A DNA stretch of 64,000 nt from NCBI RefSeq assembly GCF_012726295.1, contig NZ_JABAOB010000011.1:124001-188000 (forward strand), written 5' to 3'. Below the pieces are notes generated by a model. It worked only from the letters and a program-made list of their open reading frames with translations, made no database searches and was not told the DNA's origin. Within the stretch, counting starts at the first letter, position 1; each line of letters opens with the position of its first letter. Source of the stretch: Chitinophaga sp. Ak27 (GTDB lineage Bacteria; Bacteroidota; Bacteroidia; Chitinophagales; Chitinophagaceae). The translations under genes were made by a program, and so were the position numbers. This document shows, piece after piece, positions 1-8,243 of the stretch.

Positions 1-456
1 GATGCTGTTGAGATGATATCCGGCATAGGAGCAATTACTGGCCGGCAGTCGGCGGCAACTGACATCTGCACCCGTATACAGGCGGGCTTTAGCGCGCTGC
101 AGCCGCTCGCTGAACCGGAGCCCACTGCCTACTTTATCTGGCGGGAACCATGGATGGTAGCCGGAGGCGACACCTTTATTCATGAAATGCTGCGTGCCTG
201 CGGGTTGCAGAATGTGTTCGGGTCCCGGCCCCGTTATCCGTCGGTGACTGCGGAAGAGCTCTTCCATAGCGGATGCCGGCGGGTATTACTATCTTCGGAG
301 CCCTATCCTTTTAAGGAAAAACATATTGCTGAATTGCAGACCATGCTGCCGGAGGCACAGGTGCAGTTGGTGGACGGAGAAATGTTTTCCTGGTATGGCA
401 GCCGTTTACTGGAGTCGCCGGCTTATTTCCAATCTTTGCTGCATCCTTCCATATAA
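1..456 (+). CDS. BtuF-like ABC-type metal/cobalamin substrate-binding protein, 3' part
   Basis: This is the C-terminal part of a helical-backbone metal-receptor (TroA/BtuF-type) binding protein. The reading frame is open through base 1, so the gene begins outside the window; the ATG at 13 is internal. Motifs typical of the cobalamin-binding branch are visible: WREPWM followed by GGDTFIHEML, RYPSVTAEEL, LLSSEPYPFKEKHI and DGEMFSWYGSR. Proteins of this family hand corrinoid or siderophore ligands to an ABC permease in the inner membrane. The signal peptide or lipobox cannot be judged because the N-terminus is missing. The Rieske-like lipoprotein follows 63 bp downstream on the same strand, but no transporter partner is visible here. 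The family assignment is firm; the ligand is inferred. Confidence 0.85.
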   Translation, partial: DAVEMISGIGAITGRQSAATDICTRIQAGFSALQPLAEPEPTAYFIWREPWMVAGGDTFIHEMLRACGLQNVFGSRPRYPSVTAEELFHSGCRRVLLSSEPYPFKEKHIAELQTMLPEAQVQLVDGEMFSWYGSRLLESPAYFQSLLHPSI

Positions 457-519
457 CGAGGCAACCTTCTTCTTTTCATTTGCGTAAACAGTGAATAGAT
501 CAACAAAAAACGCACATTT

Positions 520-960
520 ATGGAAAGAAGAGATTTTGTTTCCAACCTCGGACTAACGCTGGCACTGGCTTGCACAGCGGGATTGGCAGCCTGCAGTAAA
601 GGCGGCAGCAATGACAACCCCACTCCTACGCCTCCGGCGGGCGGCAATGCAAAACTCACGCTCAATCTGGCCAGCGACCTGCCTAATGTAGGCGATTTTA
701 AAATCTCCAATGGCGTTATCCTGATCCGTACAGGCAGCGGTAATACGGCATCGGCCTTCACCGCGCTGTCCAGCACCTGTACGCACCAGGGGTGTACCGT
801 AGCTACCTACAACACCAGCTCCAAGTTAATTGAGTGTAATGCGCCTTGTGGCCATGGTAGCAGATATACTACTACCGGTGCCGTGAATACAGGTCCTGCT
901 ACGGCGGCATTGTCTGCCTTCACCGTAAAAGTTGATGGAAATGTGCTGACCGTCAGCTAG
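520..960 (+). CDS. Rieske-type [2Fe-2S] lipoprotein
   Basis: A 146-residue protein whose N-terminus has a twin-arginine-like start (ERRDFVSNLG), a hydrophobic stretch and a lipobox (GLAAC, about residue 25), so it is probably exported folded and lipid-anchored. A Gly/Asn/Pro-rich linker follows, then a Rieske fold. Box 1 is CTHQGC (about residues 87-92). Box 2 reads CNAPCGHGSRY instead of the usual CPCHGS. The segment TGAVNTGPA after box 2 is typical of small Rieske proteins of Bacteroidota. Its likely role is periplasmic electron transfer with an unknown partner. The last bases overlap the stop of the convergent hydrolase by 4 bp. The family is clear, but whether the altered box 2 holds a cluster is uncertain. 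Confidence 0.85.
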   Translation: MERRDFVSNLGLTLALACTAGLAACSKGGSNDNPTPTPPAGGNAKLTLNLASDLPNVGDFKISNGVILIRTGSGNTASAFTALSSTCTHQGCTVATYNTSSKLIECNAPCGHGSRYTTTGAVNTGPATAALSAFTVKVDGNVLTVS

Positions 961-1769
961 TGATTTTGGAGGAAATCCAGTACCCATGCAGCAAATGCGG
1001 CGCTACGTACTACGGAATTATGATCGCCGGTAACTGTTCCATGCATACCTGCTGGCATCATAGCGGCGAGTGATCCGCCAGTGTCATTATCTTCATCTTT
1101 ATCTCCTCCAATAACCAATACTGGTTGCTGTACTTTGGCCAGTTCCTGCGGTGTTGTGGTAGGCTGGCCAAACTGCATCCAGGCGAGGGCGCGCTGATCC
1201 AGGCCTGCCTTCTGCACATTTTTCACCATCGCGGCCAATGCCGGTACAGGTTTCCCAGAGAGGGCTTCATAAAATTGCTGGCGGCGGGGCCAGGCTGGAT
1301 TGGTGAAAGCGGTTCCCATACCGCCTATAACGGCGCTGGATATACGATTATCCAGTACCAGCAAACGTGCGGTGATAATGGATCCACGGGAATATCCCAC
1401 TACCTGGTAATGCTGGAGTCCCAACTGGCTGGCCAGCTCCATCACATCCTTCGCCTCTGCATCGTGCAGGTAGGCTGTACTGTCCTGCGGATGACCTGAG
1501 GCGCCATTACCTCTCATATCCAGTGTTATAACGCGAAACCCATGCAAGAGCAAAGAGTCATATAAGGCGGTTCTTTTCCAGGATTCGCCGTCTACAATAA
1601 AGCCGTGTATTAATATTACCGGTTTACCGCTTCCTTTTACCGAGTAATGAATATGGGTACCGTCAAAAGAAGTGTAATACAGGAGAGAGTCGGCTACTTC
1701 GGACGTAAAAGCCTGCGCAACGGGCATCTTCAGCCATAATAACAGTAACAGGACCAGGTATTTTTTCAT
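957..1769 (-). CDS. secreted alpha/beta-hydrolase
   Basis: About 270 residues. I start it at the ATG giving MKKYLVLLLLLWLKMPVAQAF, a clean signal peptide; the frame extends 11 codons further upstream without adding conserved sequence. The mature protein has the alpha/beta-hydrolase order: HGxxxDG oxyanion region (LIHGFIVDGESW), LDMRGNGASG, the nucleophile elbow GYSRG (Ser), an acid region near VIGGDKDEDND and a His near GDHNS at the end. It is likely an esterase or lipase-like enzyme acting in the periplasm; the substrate is unknown. It converges with the Rieske gene and overlaps it by 4 bp, with no hairpin between them. Confidence 0.85.
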   Translation of the reverse strand: MKKYLVLLLLLWLKMPVAQAFTSEVADSLLYYTSFDGTHIHYSVKGSGKPVILIHGFIVDGESWKRTALYDSLLLHGFRVITLDMRGNGASGHPQDSTAYLHDAEAKDVMELASQLGLQHYQVVGYSRGSIITARLLVLDNRISSAVIGGMGTAFTNPAWPRRQQFYEALSGKPVPALAAMVKNVQKAGLDQRALAWMQFGQPTTTPQELAKVQQPVLVIGGDKDEDNDTGGSLAAMMPAGMHGTVTGDHNSVVRSAAFAAWVLDFLQNH

Positions 1770-1867
1770 ATGGAACCGGGTTAAGAAAGGGGGAAAATAC
1801 ATTTTTCTGTTGGTAGATTTAATACATAAGCGCTTACTTTTCGCTATAAATCTTCTATTTAACTCCT

Positions 1868-1875
1868 TATATTTG
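1868..1875 (+). promoter_or_regulatory. -7 element upstream of the aldolase gene
   Basis: TATATTTG matches the Bacteroidota -7 consensus TAnnTTTG exactly and lies 32 nt before the aldolase ATG. No clear TTTG is present at the expected -33 position, so the promoter call rests on the -7 element and its location. Confidence 0.5.
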
Positions 1876-1906
1876 CTTTCCTAAAAAATAAAACACATAT
1901 CAGAGT

Positions 1907-2974
1907 ATGGGAAAGTACAGAGCTGGCGTATTATTCGGCGAAGAGCTGGATGCGCTGTATAACGATGCCAAAAACAACGGATTTGCTATGCCTGCCGTGA
2001 ATGTTGTGGGAACTAACTCCGTGAATGCGGTACTGGAAACAGCTGCTAAGGTAAATTCACCGGTGATTATACAGTTTTCTAACGGTGGTGCACAATTTTT
2101 TGCCGGTAAAGGTATGCCGAATGACAAGCTGCAGGCGAATATTTCAGGTGGTATCTCCGGTGCTAAACACGTACATGAAGTAGCTAAATATTATGGCGTA
2201 CCTGTAGTATTGCACACTGACCACGCTGCCAAGAAATGGCTGCCATGGATCGATGGCTTGCTGGACGCGGGTGAAGCGCATTTCAAACAAACCGGTCAGC
2301 CACTGTACAGCTCTCATATGCTGGACCTGTCTGAAGAACCTATTGCTGAGAACATCGAAATTTCTCATAAATATTTCGAGAGAATGAACAAACTGGGTAT
2401 GTCTATCGAAATTGAGCTGGGCGTAACTGGTGGTGAAGAAGATGGCGTTGATAATTCCGGTGTAGATAACGCTAAATTATATACGCAACCTGAAGAAGTA
2501 GCTTATGCGTACGAAATCTTATCTAAAGTAGGTCCCCGTTTCACGGTAGCTGCCGCTTTCGGTAACGTACATGGCGTATATTCTCCGGGTAACGTAGAGC
2601 TCCGCCCCGTGATCCTGCACAACAGCCAGGAATTTATCCAGGAGAAATTTAAAACCGCCGCTAAGCCAGTGTACTATGTATTCCATGGTGGTAGCGGATC
2701 TCCAAAACACCAGATCACCGAAGCCCTCGGTTATGGCGTCATTAAAATGAACATCGATACCGATATGCAATGGGCATTCTGGGAAGGTGTACATGATTTC
2801 TATGAAGCAAAGAAAGATTACCTGCAGGCACAGCTGGGTAACCCGGAAGGTGCTGACAAACCCAATAAAAAATACTACGATCCACGCGTATGGCTGCGCA
2901 AAGGTGAAGAAACCTTTGTAAAACGCCTCGAAGAAGCGTTCAGAGACCTGAACTGCATCAACAGAAACGCGTAA
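1907..2974 (+). CDS. fbaA: fructose-bisphosphate aldolase, class II
   Basis: A 355-residue class II (zinc-dependent) aldolase of the long E. coli FbaA type. It cleaves fructose 1,6-bisphosphate to dihydroxyacetone phosphate and glyceraldehyde 3-phosphate in cytosolic glycolysis and gluconeogenesis. Visible hallmarks are LHTDHAAKKW (catalytic Asp and zinc His), IEIELGVTGGEEDGVDN, AFGNVHGVY (zinc His), VFHGGSGS (third zinc His and phosphate loop) and KMNIDTDMQWAFW. Length and domain order are normal. The gene has its own -7 element upstream and is followed within 3 nt of its stop codon by the first copy of the long palindromic element described at 2978. Confidence 0.97.
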   Translation: MGKYRAGVLFGEELDALYNDAKNNGFAMPAVNVVGTNSVNAVLETAAKVNSPVIIQFSNGGAQFFAGKGMPNDKLQANISGGISGAKHVHEVAKYYGVPVVLHTDHAAKKWLPWIDGLLDAGEAHFKQTGQPLYSSHMLDLSEEPIAENIEISHKYFERMNKLGMSIEIELGVTGGEEDGVDNSGVDNAKLYTQPEEVAYAYEILSKVGPRFTVAAAFGNVHGVYSPGNVELRPVILHNSQEFIQEKFKTAAKPVYYVFHGGSGSPKHQITEALGYGVIKMNIDTDMQWAFWEGVHDFYEAKKDYLQAQLGNPEGADKPNKKYYDPRVWLRKGEETFVKRLEEAFRDLNCINRNA

Positions 2975-2977
2975 AAG

Positions 2978-3107
2978 AGCTTAAAGCAAAAAGGATAAGC
3001 AAAAAGCTATTGTAGCGGAGATGAAAGCGACAATATATGTTTTAATACAATATATTGTCATCTTCGCTACAATAGCTTTTTGCTTTTCGGCTTTTATGCT
3101 TTAAGCT
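2978..3107. repeat. stop-proximal long palindrome, copy 1
   Basis: A 130-bp imperfect inverted repeat starting 3 nt after the aldolase stop codon. The outer arms are built of short units ending in AAAGC (TTAAAGC, AAAAAGC and others), followed by the shared core AAAAAGCTATTGTAGCG in both arms. The centre differs from the other copies and forms its own hairpin (GACAATATAT with ATATATTGTC). The predicted RNA would be a very long stem at the 3' end of the aldolase mRNA. Related copies lie near 12.4, 17.4 and 61.0 kb. Confidence 0.9.
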
Positions 3108-3122
3108 TTTTCTAGCTATGTT

Positions 3123-3152
3123 TTTGGCTTTATACGATAATTCGTATCTTGC
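3123..3152 (+). promoter_or_regulatory. accD promoter with dyad in the spacer
   Basis: TTTG at 3123-3126 and TATCTTGC at 3145-3152 (near the TAnnTTTG consensus) form a plausible Bacteroidota promoter about 30 nt before the accD ATG. Between them lies a perfect dyad, ATACGA-TAAT-TCGTAT (3132-3147), in the place where a repressor would block RNA polymerase. The regulator is not known. Confidence 0.5.
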
Positions 3153-3181
3153 ACCACTATTTTCTAATCTAATAGCAAAAT

Positions 3182-4030
3182 ATGTCAAGCTGGTTTAAGC
3201 GAATTAAACAAGGCATTTCCACCACCACCAGTGAAAAGAAGGAAGCACCGGATGGATTGTGGCATAAGTGTCCTAACTGTAAGAAAACCACCACTGTTAA
3301 GGATCTGAAGGAGCATTTCTATGTTTGTGATAAGTGTAATTATCATAACCGTATCAACTCTGCGGAGTATTTTGAGATCATTTTTGATAACAATCAGTTC
3401 GAGGAACTGTTTCCTAATATTTACCCAACGGACTTCCTGGGTTTCAAGGATTTGAAGCCTTATGGCGACAGGTTGAAGGATGCCCAAAAGAAATCCGGTC
3501 TGAAAGATGCGATGACAGTGGGGGCTGGTAAAGTATTGGGGAACGACCTGGTAGTAGCCTGTATGGACTTTAATTTCATTGGAGGCTCTATGGGTTCCGT
3601 GGTAGGTGAAAAGATAGCCCGCTCCATTGACCACTGTATTCTTCATAAAATGCCGCTGATGATTATTTCCAAGTCAGGCGGCGCCCGCATGATGGAAAGT
3701 GCATTTTCCCTGATGCAAATGGCTAAAACATCTGCTAAACTGACCCAGTTGGCGGATGCAAGGCTGCCTTATATATCCCTGATGACCGACCCTACCACAG
3801 GTGGTGTGACCGCCTCCTATGCTATGCTGGGCGACCTGAACATAGCTGAACCAGGCGCACTCATTGGTTTTGCCGGTCCAAGGATTATTAAGGAAACCAT
3901 TAAAAAAGATTTACCTGCCGGCTTCCAGAGTGCAGAGTTTCTGCTGGAACATGGATTCCTGGATTTCATCATGGATAGAAAAGAATTGAAGACGAAGCTG
4001 GCCAGCCTGCTGACCATCTTCAAAAATTAA
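3182..4030 (+). CDS. accD: acetyl-CoA carboxylase carboxyltransferase subunit beta
   Basis: A 282-residue AccD. With AccA it transfers the carboxyl group from carboxybiotin to acetyl-CoA, making malonyl-CoA for fatty acid synthesis in the cytosol. The N-terminal zinc ribbon is intact: CPNC (about residues 29-32) and CDKC (about 50-53). The crotonase-like carboxyltransferase core contains GGSMGSVVGEKI, ISKSGGARMMES and DPTTGGVTASYA. The gene stands alone, without accA beside it, as is common. It has its own promoter with an embedded dyad and is followed by a hairpin at 4039. Confidence 0.97.
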   Translation: MSSWFKRIKQGISTTTSEKKEAPDGLWHKCPNCKKTTTVKDLKEHFYVCDKCNYHNRINSAEYFEIIFDNNQFEELFPNIYPTDFLGFKDLKPYGDRLKDAQKKSGLKDAMTVGAGKVLGNDLVVACMDFNFIGGSMGSVVGEKIARSIDHCILHKMPLMIISKSGGARMMESAFSLMQMAKTSAKLTQLADARLPYISLMTDPTTGGVTASYAMLGDLNIAEPGALIGFAGPRIIKETIKKDLPAGFQSAEFLLEHGFLDFIMDRKELKTKLASLLTIFKN

Positions 4031-4038
4031 GCATTTGG

Positions 4039-4069
4039 CAGCCGGCCTCCTATCATAGGAAGCCGGCTG
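4039..4069. terminator. hairpin after accD
   Basis: CAGCCGGC pairs with GCCGGCTG around an inner near-palindrome (TCCTATCATAGGA), 8 nt after the accD stop. There is no strong T tract, so it may be a terminator or an mRNA 3'-end stabiliser. Confidence 0.55.
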
Positions 4070-4091
4070 TTAAATCGCTAAAAAACGAATA

Positions 4092-4529
4092 ATGGCAGAA
4101 TTAAAGAATAGATCGGCATATTTTGAATACGCAATAGAAGATAAATTTATTGCCGGGATGGTGTTGCTGGGTACTGAAATTAAATCTATACGTGCCGGTA
4201 AGGTGAGTTTTAATGATTCGTTCTGCTACTTCTCCAAAGGAGAATTGTATGTAAAAAGCCTGCATATTGCAGAATACTCCCACGGTACTTCCTCCAATCA
4301 CGACCCTTTGAGGGAACGCAAGCTGTTACTAACCAAGCGGGAACTGAGAAAGCTGGAAAATAAGATCAAAGAACGTGGCTATACTATTGTACCCCTGCGC
4401 ATGTTTATCACCGACAAAAGTCTCGCTAAACTGGAGATAGGACTTGGTAAAGGTAAAAAAGTGCACGATAAACGGGATACCATCAAAGCCAGGGAAGCTG
4501 ATAGAGAATTAAGACGACAATTCAAATAA
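4092..4529 (+). CDS. smpB: SsrA-binding protein
   Basis: A 145-residue SmpB, the partner of tmRNA in rescue of stalled ribosomes (trans-translation). Family hallmarks are AYFEYAIEDKFIAGMVLLGTEIKSIRAGKVSF, HIAEYSHG, HDPLRERKLLL and the basic C-terminal tail KGKKVHDKRDTIKAREADRELRR that enters the decoding centre. Length and order are standard. The tmRNA gene (ssrA) is not in the window. It sits 62 nt after accD, with the accD hairpin between them, so it is probably transcribed separately. Confidence 0.97.
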   Translation: MAELKNRSAYFEYAIEDKFIAGMVLLGTEIKSIRAGKVSFNDSFCYFSKGELYVKSLHIAEYSHGTSSNHDPLRERKLLLTKRELRKLENKIKERGYTIVPLRMFITDKSLAKLEIGLGKGKKVHDKRDTIKAREADRELRRQFK

Positions 4530-4568
4530 AAATCAAGCTGGTAAACAAGTCCATTTAAAACTACCCCC

Positions 4569-5720
4569 TTGAAAAAATTATCCTGCAGGCAGTTATGCTG
4601 TATAGTTGCCCTCCTTGCCTATACCCTACTCCTCTCCTGCAAATCAGGTGAAAAGCTTTACAACAAAGGCCGTTACAATGAAGCAGTGCTCGCATTTGTA
4701 AAAAAATTGCAGCGCAAACCACAGGATGCCACTGCCACGCGGTTGCTTCCGGAGGCTTACCATCAGGCCTTACAATCGGGTGAAGACCGGGTAAACGAAT
4801 GGCTACGCTCCAATAATCAACTCAAATGGGAAAGTGTCAGGAATGAGTATAGGGTGCTTCAAAACCTATATAATAGCATCCACAGCTCTCCCGCTGCTTT
4901 GAAATTGGTACAACCGAAGGATTACCGCGACGCCATTACGGGCGCCCAGGAAAACGCTGCCGAAATACGGTATGATCGCGGTACGGAGTTATTGAATCGT
5001 GGCGACAAAGCCAGCGCCCGTCAGGCGTATGAAGAATTTGGCGCCGCCCTCAAACTGATCCCCAACTACCGAGATACTAAACAGCGCATGGACGAAGCCT
5101 TCCAACTCGGCGTTGTAAACGTGGTGGTGAGCCAGATTGAAGTCCGTTCCCCCTACTACCAGTTCAGCGCCGACCAGTTCCGCGATTACCTCGTGAGGAA
5201 CCTGCAGCAACGTAATATCAACCGCTTTGTACAGTTTTACGATGAACGGATAGCCCACAGCGAAAACCTTCGCCCGGATGAGTACATCGAACTGCGCTTT
5301 TTTGATTTTATAGTGGGACAAACCTTTGTTGACCGTATCCAGCGGGATGTATCAAAGGAAATTGTAACCGGCACCACAAAAGATACCAGCGGCAATACTA
5401 TCAACTTATACCAAACTGTAAAGGCTACCTTGTACATTACTAAAAAGACGGTGGTATCGAAAGGACTGCTGGACTACCGCATTACCAATACCAACAACGG
5501 CCAGGTACTGCGTACTGACCGCATTCCAGGCAATTATACCTGGGTGAATCAATTTGGTACTTTCCGGGGGGATGAAAGAGCGCTGAGTGATGAAGACCGT
5601 AAGCTCATGGGTGGACGGGATGTACCGCCGCCGCCGCCGGCAGACCTGTTCATGGAATTTACCCGCCCGATTTATGACGTGCTGGCCAGGGACCTGCAAA
5701 GTTTTTATAACAGCCTTTAA
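4569..5720 (+). CDS. lipoprotein with TPR-like repeats
   Basis: A 383-residue lipoprotein of unknown function. The only start fitting the frame is TTG at 4569, because a stop codon lies in frame just upstream and no ATG follows before the signal sequence. The N-terminus is basic and hydrophobic, ending in a lipobox (LLLSC, about residue 24). Residues 25-65 (YNKGRYNEAVLAFVKKLQRKP) and about 135-165 (RGTELLNRGDKASARQAYEEF) look like tetratricopeptide-type helical pairs. The C-terminal half is beta-rich and ends near a PPPPPAD motif. It is probably anchored in the envelope. It converges with the thioredoxin gene, 6 bp apart. Confidence 0.75.
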   Translation: MKKLSCRQLCCIVALLAYTLLLSCKSGEKLYNKGRYNEAVLAFVKKLQRKPQDATATRLLPEAYHQALQSGEDRVNEWLRSNNQLKWESVRNEYRVLQNLYNSIHSSPAALKLVQPKDYRDAITGAQENAAEIRYDRGTELLNRGDKASARQAYEEFGAALKLIPNYRDTKQRMDEAFQLGVVNVVVSQIEVRSPYYQFSADQFRDYLVRNLQQRNINRFVQFYDERIAHSENLRPDEYIELRFFDFIVGQTFVDRIQRDVSKEIVTGTTKDTSGNTINLYQTVKATLYITKKTVVSKGLLDYRITNTNNGQVLRTDRIPGNYTWVNQFGTFRGDERALSDEDRKLMGGRDVPPPPPADLFMEFTRPIYDVLARDLQSFYNSL

Positions 5721-5726
5721 AGGGAA

Positions 5727-6023
5727 TTATATCTTTTGTTTCAGGATAGGAATTAACTGATGGGCAGGCACTACCCCGCTCTGGCGCCAGATCAACCGTC
5801 CAGCCTTGAATAGCAGTAAGGTTGGCACACTGCTAATCTGCCATTGCGCTGCCAGCTGCTGATTCTTATCGATGTCTATTTTTACGATTCGTAATTGATC
5901 GCCCATTTTGTCTTTAACCTCTTTCAAAATCGGCGGCACCATCTGACAGGGGCCGCACCAGGTCGCAAAACAATCAATTAACACAGGAGTGGTGGATTGC
6001 AGGATGGCTTGTAAATTTTCCAT
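5727..6023 (-). CDS. thioredoxin-family protein
   Basis: A 98-residue single-domain thioredoxin with the redox motif WCGPC, the cis-Pro motif SVPTLLLF and the preceding beta strand IVKIDIDKNQ. There is no signal peptide, so it acts in the cytosol as a disulfide reductase. I start at the ATG at 6023; a TTG three codons upstream is in frame. It is a stand-alone gene and could be trxA or a paralogue, so I leave the symbol blank. Confidence 0.92.
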   Translation of the reverse strand: MENLQAILQSTTPVLIDCFATWCGPCQMVPPILKEVKDKMGDQLRIVKIDIDKNQQLAAQWQISSVPTLLLFKAGRLIWRQSGVVPAHQLIPILKQKI

Positions 6024-6117
6024 GGCACACAATTTAATTCCAATGCCAAATTACGTACTTTTTGAAGATCCTAAAATATAATATATATTAGATATACAAT
6101 ATCGCTTATTTCTCTAT

Positions 6118-6681
6118 ATGGACCTTGTTTCTTCTATCATCTACCTCGCCTGGTTTCTTTCTGAAATTCTTTTGCACAGGATCTTACGCGGCGGCGCCCA
6201 AACAGACAAAAAAAAGCAGGATAAAGGTAGCCTGGCGTATATATGGCTGGTGATCATCATATTTCTGAACCTCGCTGTTTTTCTCGCTTATAAAACGCGG
6301 TATATAATGGTGCCTGGTCCGCTTATGACGCGTATAGGCCTAACCGTTATACTGCTGGGTATGATACTCCGCTTCGCAGCTATCCAGCAATTGGGAAGAT
6401 TATTCACCGTAGTGGTCACCATCCGAAAAGATCATGCCCTAAAAACAGATGGATTGTACAGCATATTACGGCATCCCGCCTACACCGGTTCCCTGCTCTC
6501 CTTCCTGGGATTTGGGTTGTCGCTCAATAACTGGCTGGCGCTGGCTGTAGCGTTTGTCCCGGTACTGGCCGCGTTCATTCACCGGATAAATGTGGAAGAG
6601 AAAATGCTGACTACGCAATTTGGAGAAACGTATATTAACTATATGAAACGCACCAAGCGCCTGGTGCCGTGGATCTACTAA
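6118..6681 (+). CDS. isoprenylcysteine carboxyl methyltransferase-like membrane protein
   Basis: A 187-residue integral membrane protein with about four or five hydrophobic segments. The C-terminal signature LYSILRHPAYTGSLLSFLGFG, followed by HRINVEEKMLTTQFGETYINYMKRTKRLVPWIY, is that of the ICMT/PEMT superfamily, which uses S-adenosylmethionine to methylate small or lipid-like substrates at the membrane. The bacterial substrate is unknown. It has its own upstream region, with divergent orientation from the thioredoxin gene, and is followed by a strong bidirectional terminator. Confidence 0.85.
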   Translation: MDLVSSIIYLAWFLSEILLHRILRGGAQTDKKKQDKGSLAYIWLVIIIFLNLAVFLAYKTRYIMVPGPLMTRIGLTVILLGMILRFAAIQQLGRLFTVVVTIRKDHALKTDGLYSILRHPAYTGSLLSFLGFGLSLNNWLALAVAFVPVLAAFIHRINVEEKMLTTQFGETYINYMKRTKRLVPWIY

Positions 6682-6700
6682 CAATAACTAATTTAATAAG

Positions 6701-6734
6701 AAAATCCCCCACGCTTTTGGCGTGAGGGATTTTT
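6701..6734. terminator. bidirectional terminator between ICMT-like gene and susD
   Basis: AAAATCCCCCACGC pairs with GCGTGAGGGATTTTT around a short T-rich loop. A-rich and T-rich flanks make it a rho-independent terminator in both directions, fitting the convergent genes on either side. Confidence 0.9.
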
Positions 6735-6738
6735 AGCA

Positions 6739-8232
6739 TTAGTTATTAAGATTCGGATTATTCTGTACTTCCGTTATCGGTATGGCGAACAAATAAAAAT
6801 TACTGTAGGGCGTGAAAGCCGTGCCATCTGGCTGTTTCAGCGTTTGATGCCCTTGTCCTGCTACTTCCACAAAAGACCCATCTCCCCTCGGCACCCGGAT
6901 AATACTGTCTTGCCCATTGTACGACAAAAATGGCTTTCTGACCACGGTACCGCCTGTACGAATAATATCAGAGAGTGAAAATCCTTCTCCCCATAATTCT
7001 TTCCTTCTTTCTACCAGGATGGTATCCAATAGGTGACTGCCGTTACCGGTGTAGTGGGTGGCGCTACGGGCATCTCTCAATACGTTCAGTGCTGCTGCTG
7101 CCTTGCCGGTATTACCACTCTGTGCATAGGCTTCTGCTTCGATCAGGTACATTTCAGCGGAGCGCATCAGTACCAGGTCGCCAATCAAAGCACCCGGATC
7201 CCTGAAGCGGAATTTTTTATACCGCAGGAAGCCTTCCTGGTCGGGGAGCGTATCCCAGTCAAACAAACGGAAACGCACATCTGCGCTATCAAAGAAATTT
7301 TTGAAATAAGGATCGGCCATGAAACTCTGGTAGTAAGACGCCGGCGTAGACACATCCAGGAAATGGAAGTTATAGCTGGCATTACTCTGATTAGGCGTTT
7401 GTGCATGTCCCCAGATCCATTCGCCATTGCTGATATCGCTGAATCCCTTGTTATACTCGTCGCCCGACATCAGCGGATAACCGTTACGCGCCGCTACGGC
7501 ACTGGTAATGGCTTCGTTCCACTGGCGGTTGTATAAGTAAGCGCGGGCCAGCAAACCATTCGCTACGCTGGCATCAATTTTCCATTTTTGGGTACCACTG
7601 CGCTGGTAATCTTTCAGCAGCGGCAACGCCTTTTGTAGATCATCTATCACCAGTTTATATACTTCCCCGACAGTGGCTTTAGGCTTCCCAACGGAAGTGG
7701 GGCCAGATGGAGCGGTGTAAATGGGCACTGCTTTTTCAGTACCGGTTCTATTAAATTGGTAAAAGGAAGCCAGGGTCAGGTAACAGTTGGCGCGCAGCGC
7801 ATATGCCTGGCCTTTGAGTCGTTGTTTTTTGCTGTCATCTCCAGTGGCATTATCTACCCGCGCGATAATGTTATTGCAGTTGTCGATTACCTTATACAAG
7901 ATAGTCCAGTAAGCGCTTACGCGGTTCTTGGTATTGTCGTTCATTTCCGTATAACCGTAGGCCGCACTAAATCCGTAAGACGAAATTACCGCTACATCGC
8001 TGCCCATAGCATCGCTGGTGAGATTGATGGATTTATAGCCGGGCACCGCGTAAGTAAAAAACTCCTCAAACATATAAGACCAGGTACCATTCAATACGGT
8101 TTCTACATTGTCGGCCGTACTGAATACCTGGTCGTCAGGTACCGCATTGGTAGGCTTGGTATCCAGGAAATCTTTTTTGCAGGCACTGAATGCCAATGCT
8201 GCGAATATGATCAGTAATAATTTCTTGTTCAT
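6739..8232 (-). CDS. SusD/RagB-family outer-membrane lipoprotein
   Basis: A 497-residue SusD homologue: signal peptide and lipobox (LAFSAC at about residue 18, followed by KKDFLDTKPTN), then the helical TPR-like SusD fold with SYWTILYKVIDNCNNIIARV, GQAYALRANCYLTLASFYQF and the C-terminal MRSAEMYLIEAEAYAQSG and DTILVERRKELWGEG motifs. SusD proteins form the lid over the SusC barrel and capture glycans, peptides or other nutrients at the cell surface. It lies 11 nt downstream of the susC gene in one operon. No glycoside hydrolase or regulator is attached, so the substrate cannot be predicted. Confidence 0.95.
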   Translation of the reverse strand: MNKKLLLIIFAALAFSACKKDFLDTKPTNAVPDDQVFSTADNVETVLNGTWSYMFEEFFTYAVPGYKSINLTSDAMGSDVAVISSYGFSAAYGYTEMNDNTKNRVSAYWTILYKVIDNCNNIIARVDNATGDDSKKQRLKGQAYALRANCYLTLASFYQFNRTGTEKAVPIYTAPSGPTSVGKPKATVGEVYKLVIDDLQKALPLLKDYQRSGTQKWKIDASVANGLLARAYLYNRQWNEAITSAVAARNGYPLMSGDEYNKGFSDISNGEWIWGHAQTPNQSNASYNFHFLDVSTPASYYQSFMADPYFKNFFDSADVRFRLFDWDTLPDQEGFLRYKKFRFRDPGALIGDLVLMRSAEMYLIEAEAYAQSGNTGKAAAALNVLRDARSATHYTGNGSHLLDTILVERRKELWGEGFSLSDIIRTGGTVVRKPFLSYNGQDSIIRVPRGDGSFVEVAGQGHQTLKQPDGTAFTPYSNFYLFAIPITEVQNNPNLNN

Positions 8233-8243
8233 AGCTTGAATGT

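Noticed and set aside
2978..3107. Long palindromes read as CRISPR repeats
   Set aside because: Copies are single, kilobases apart and tied to gene ends. There are no regular spacers and no cas genes.
7033..7536. Long open frame on the plus strand inside the susD gene
   Set aside because: It lies fully antisense to a well-supported SusD gene and its peptide shows no family motif.
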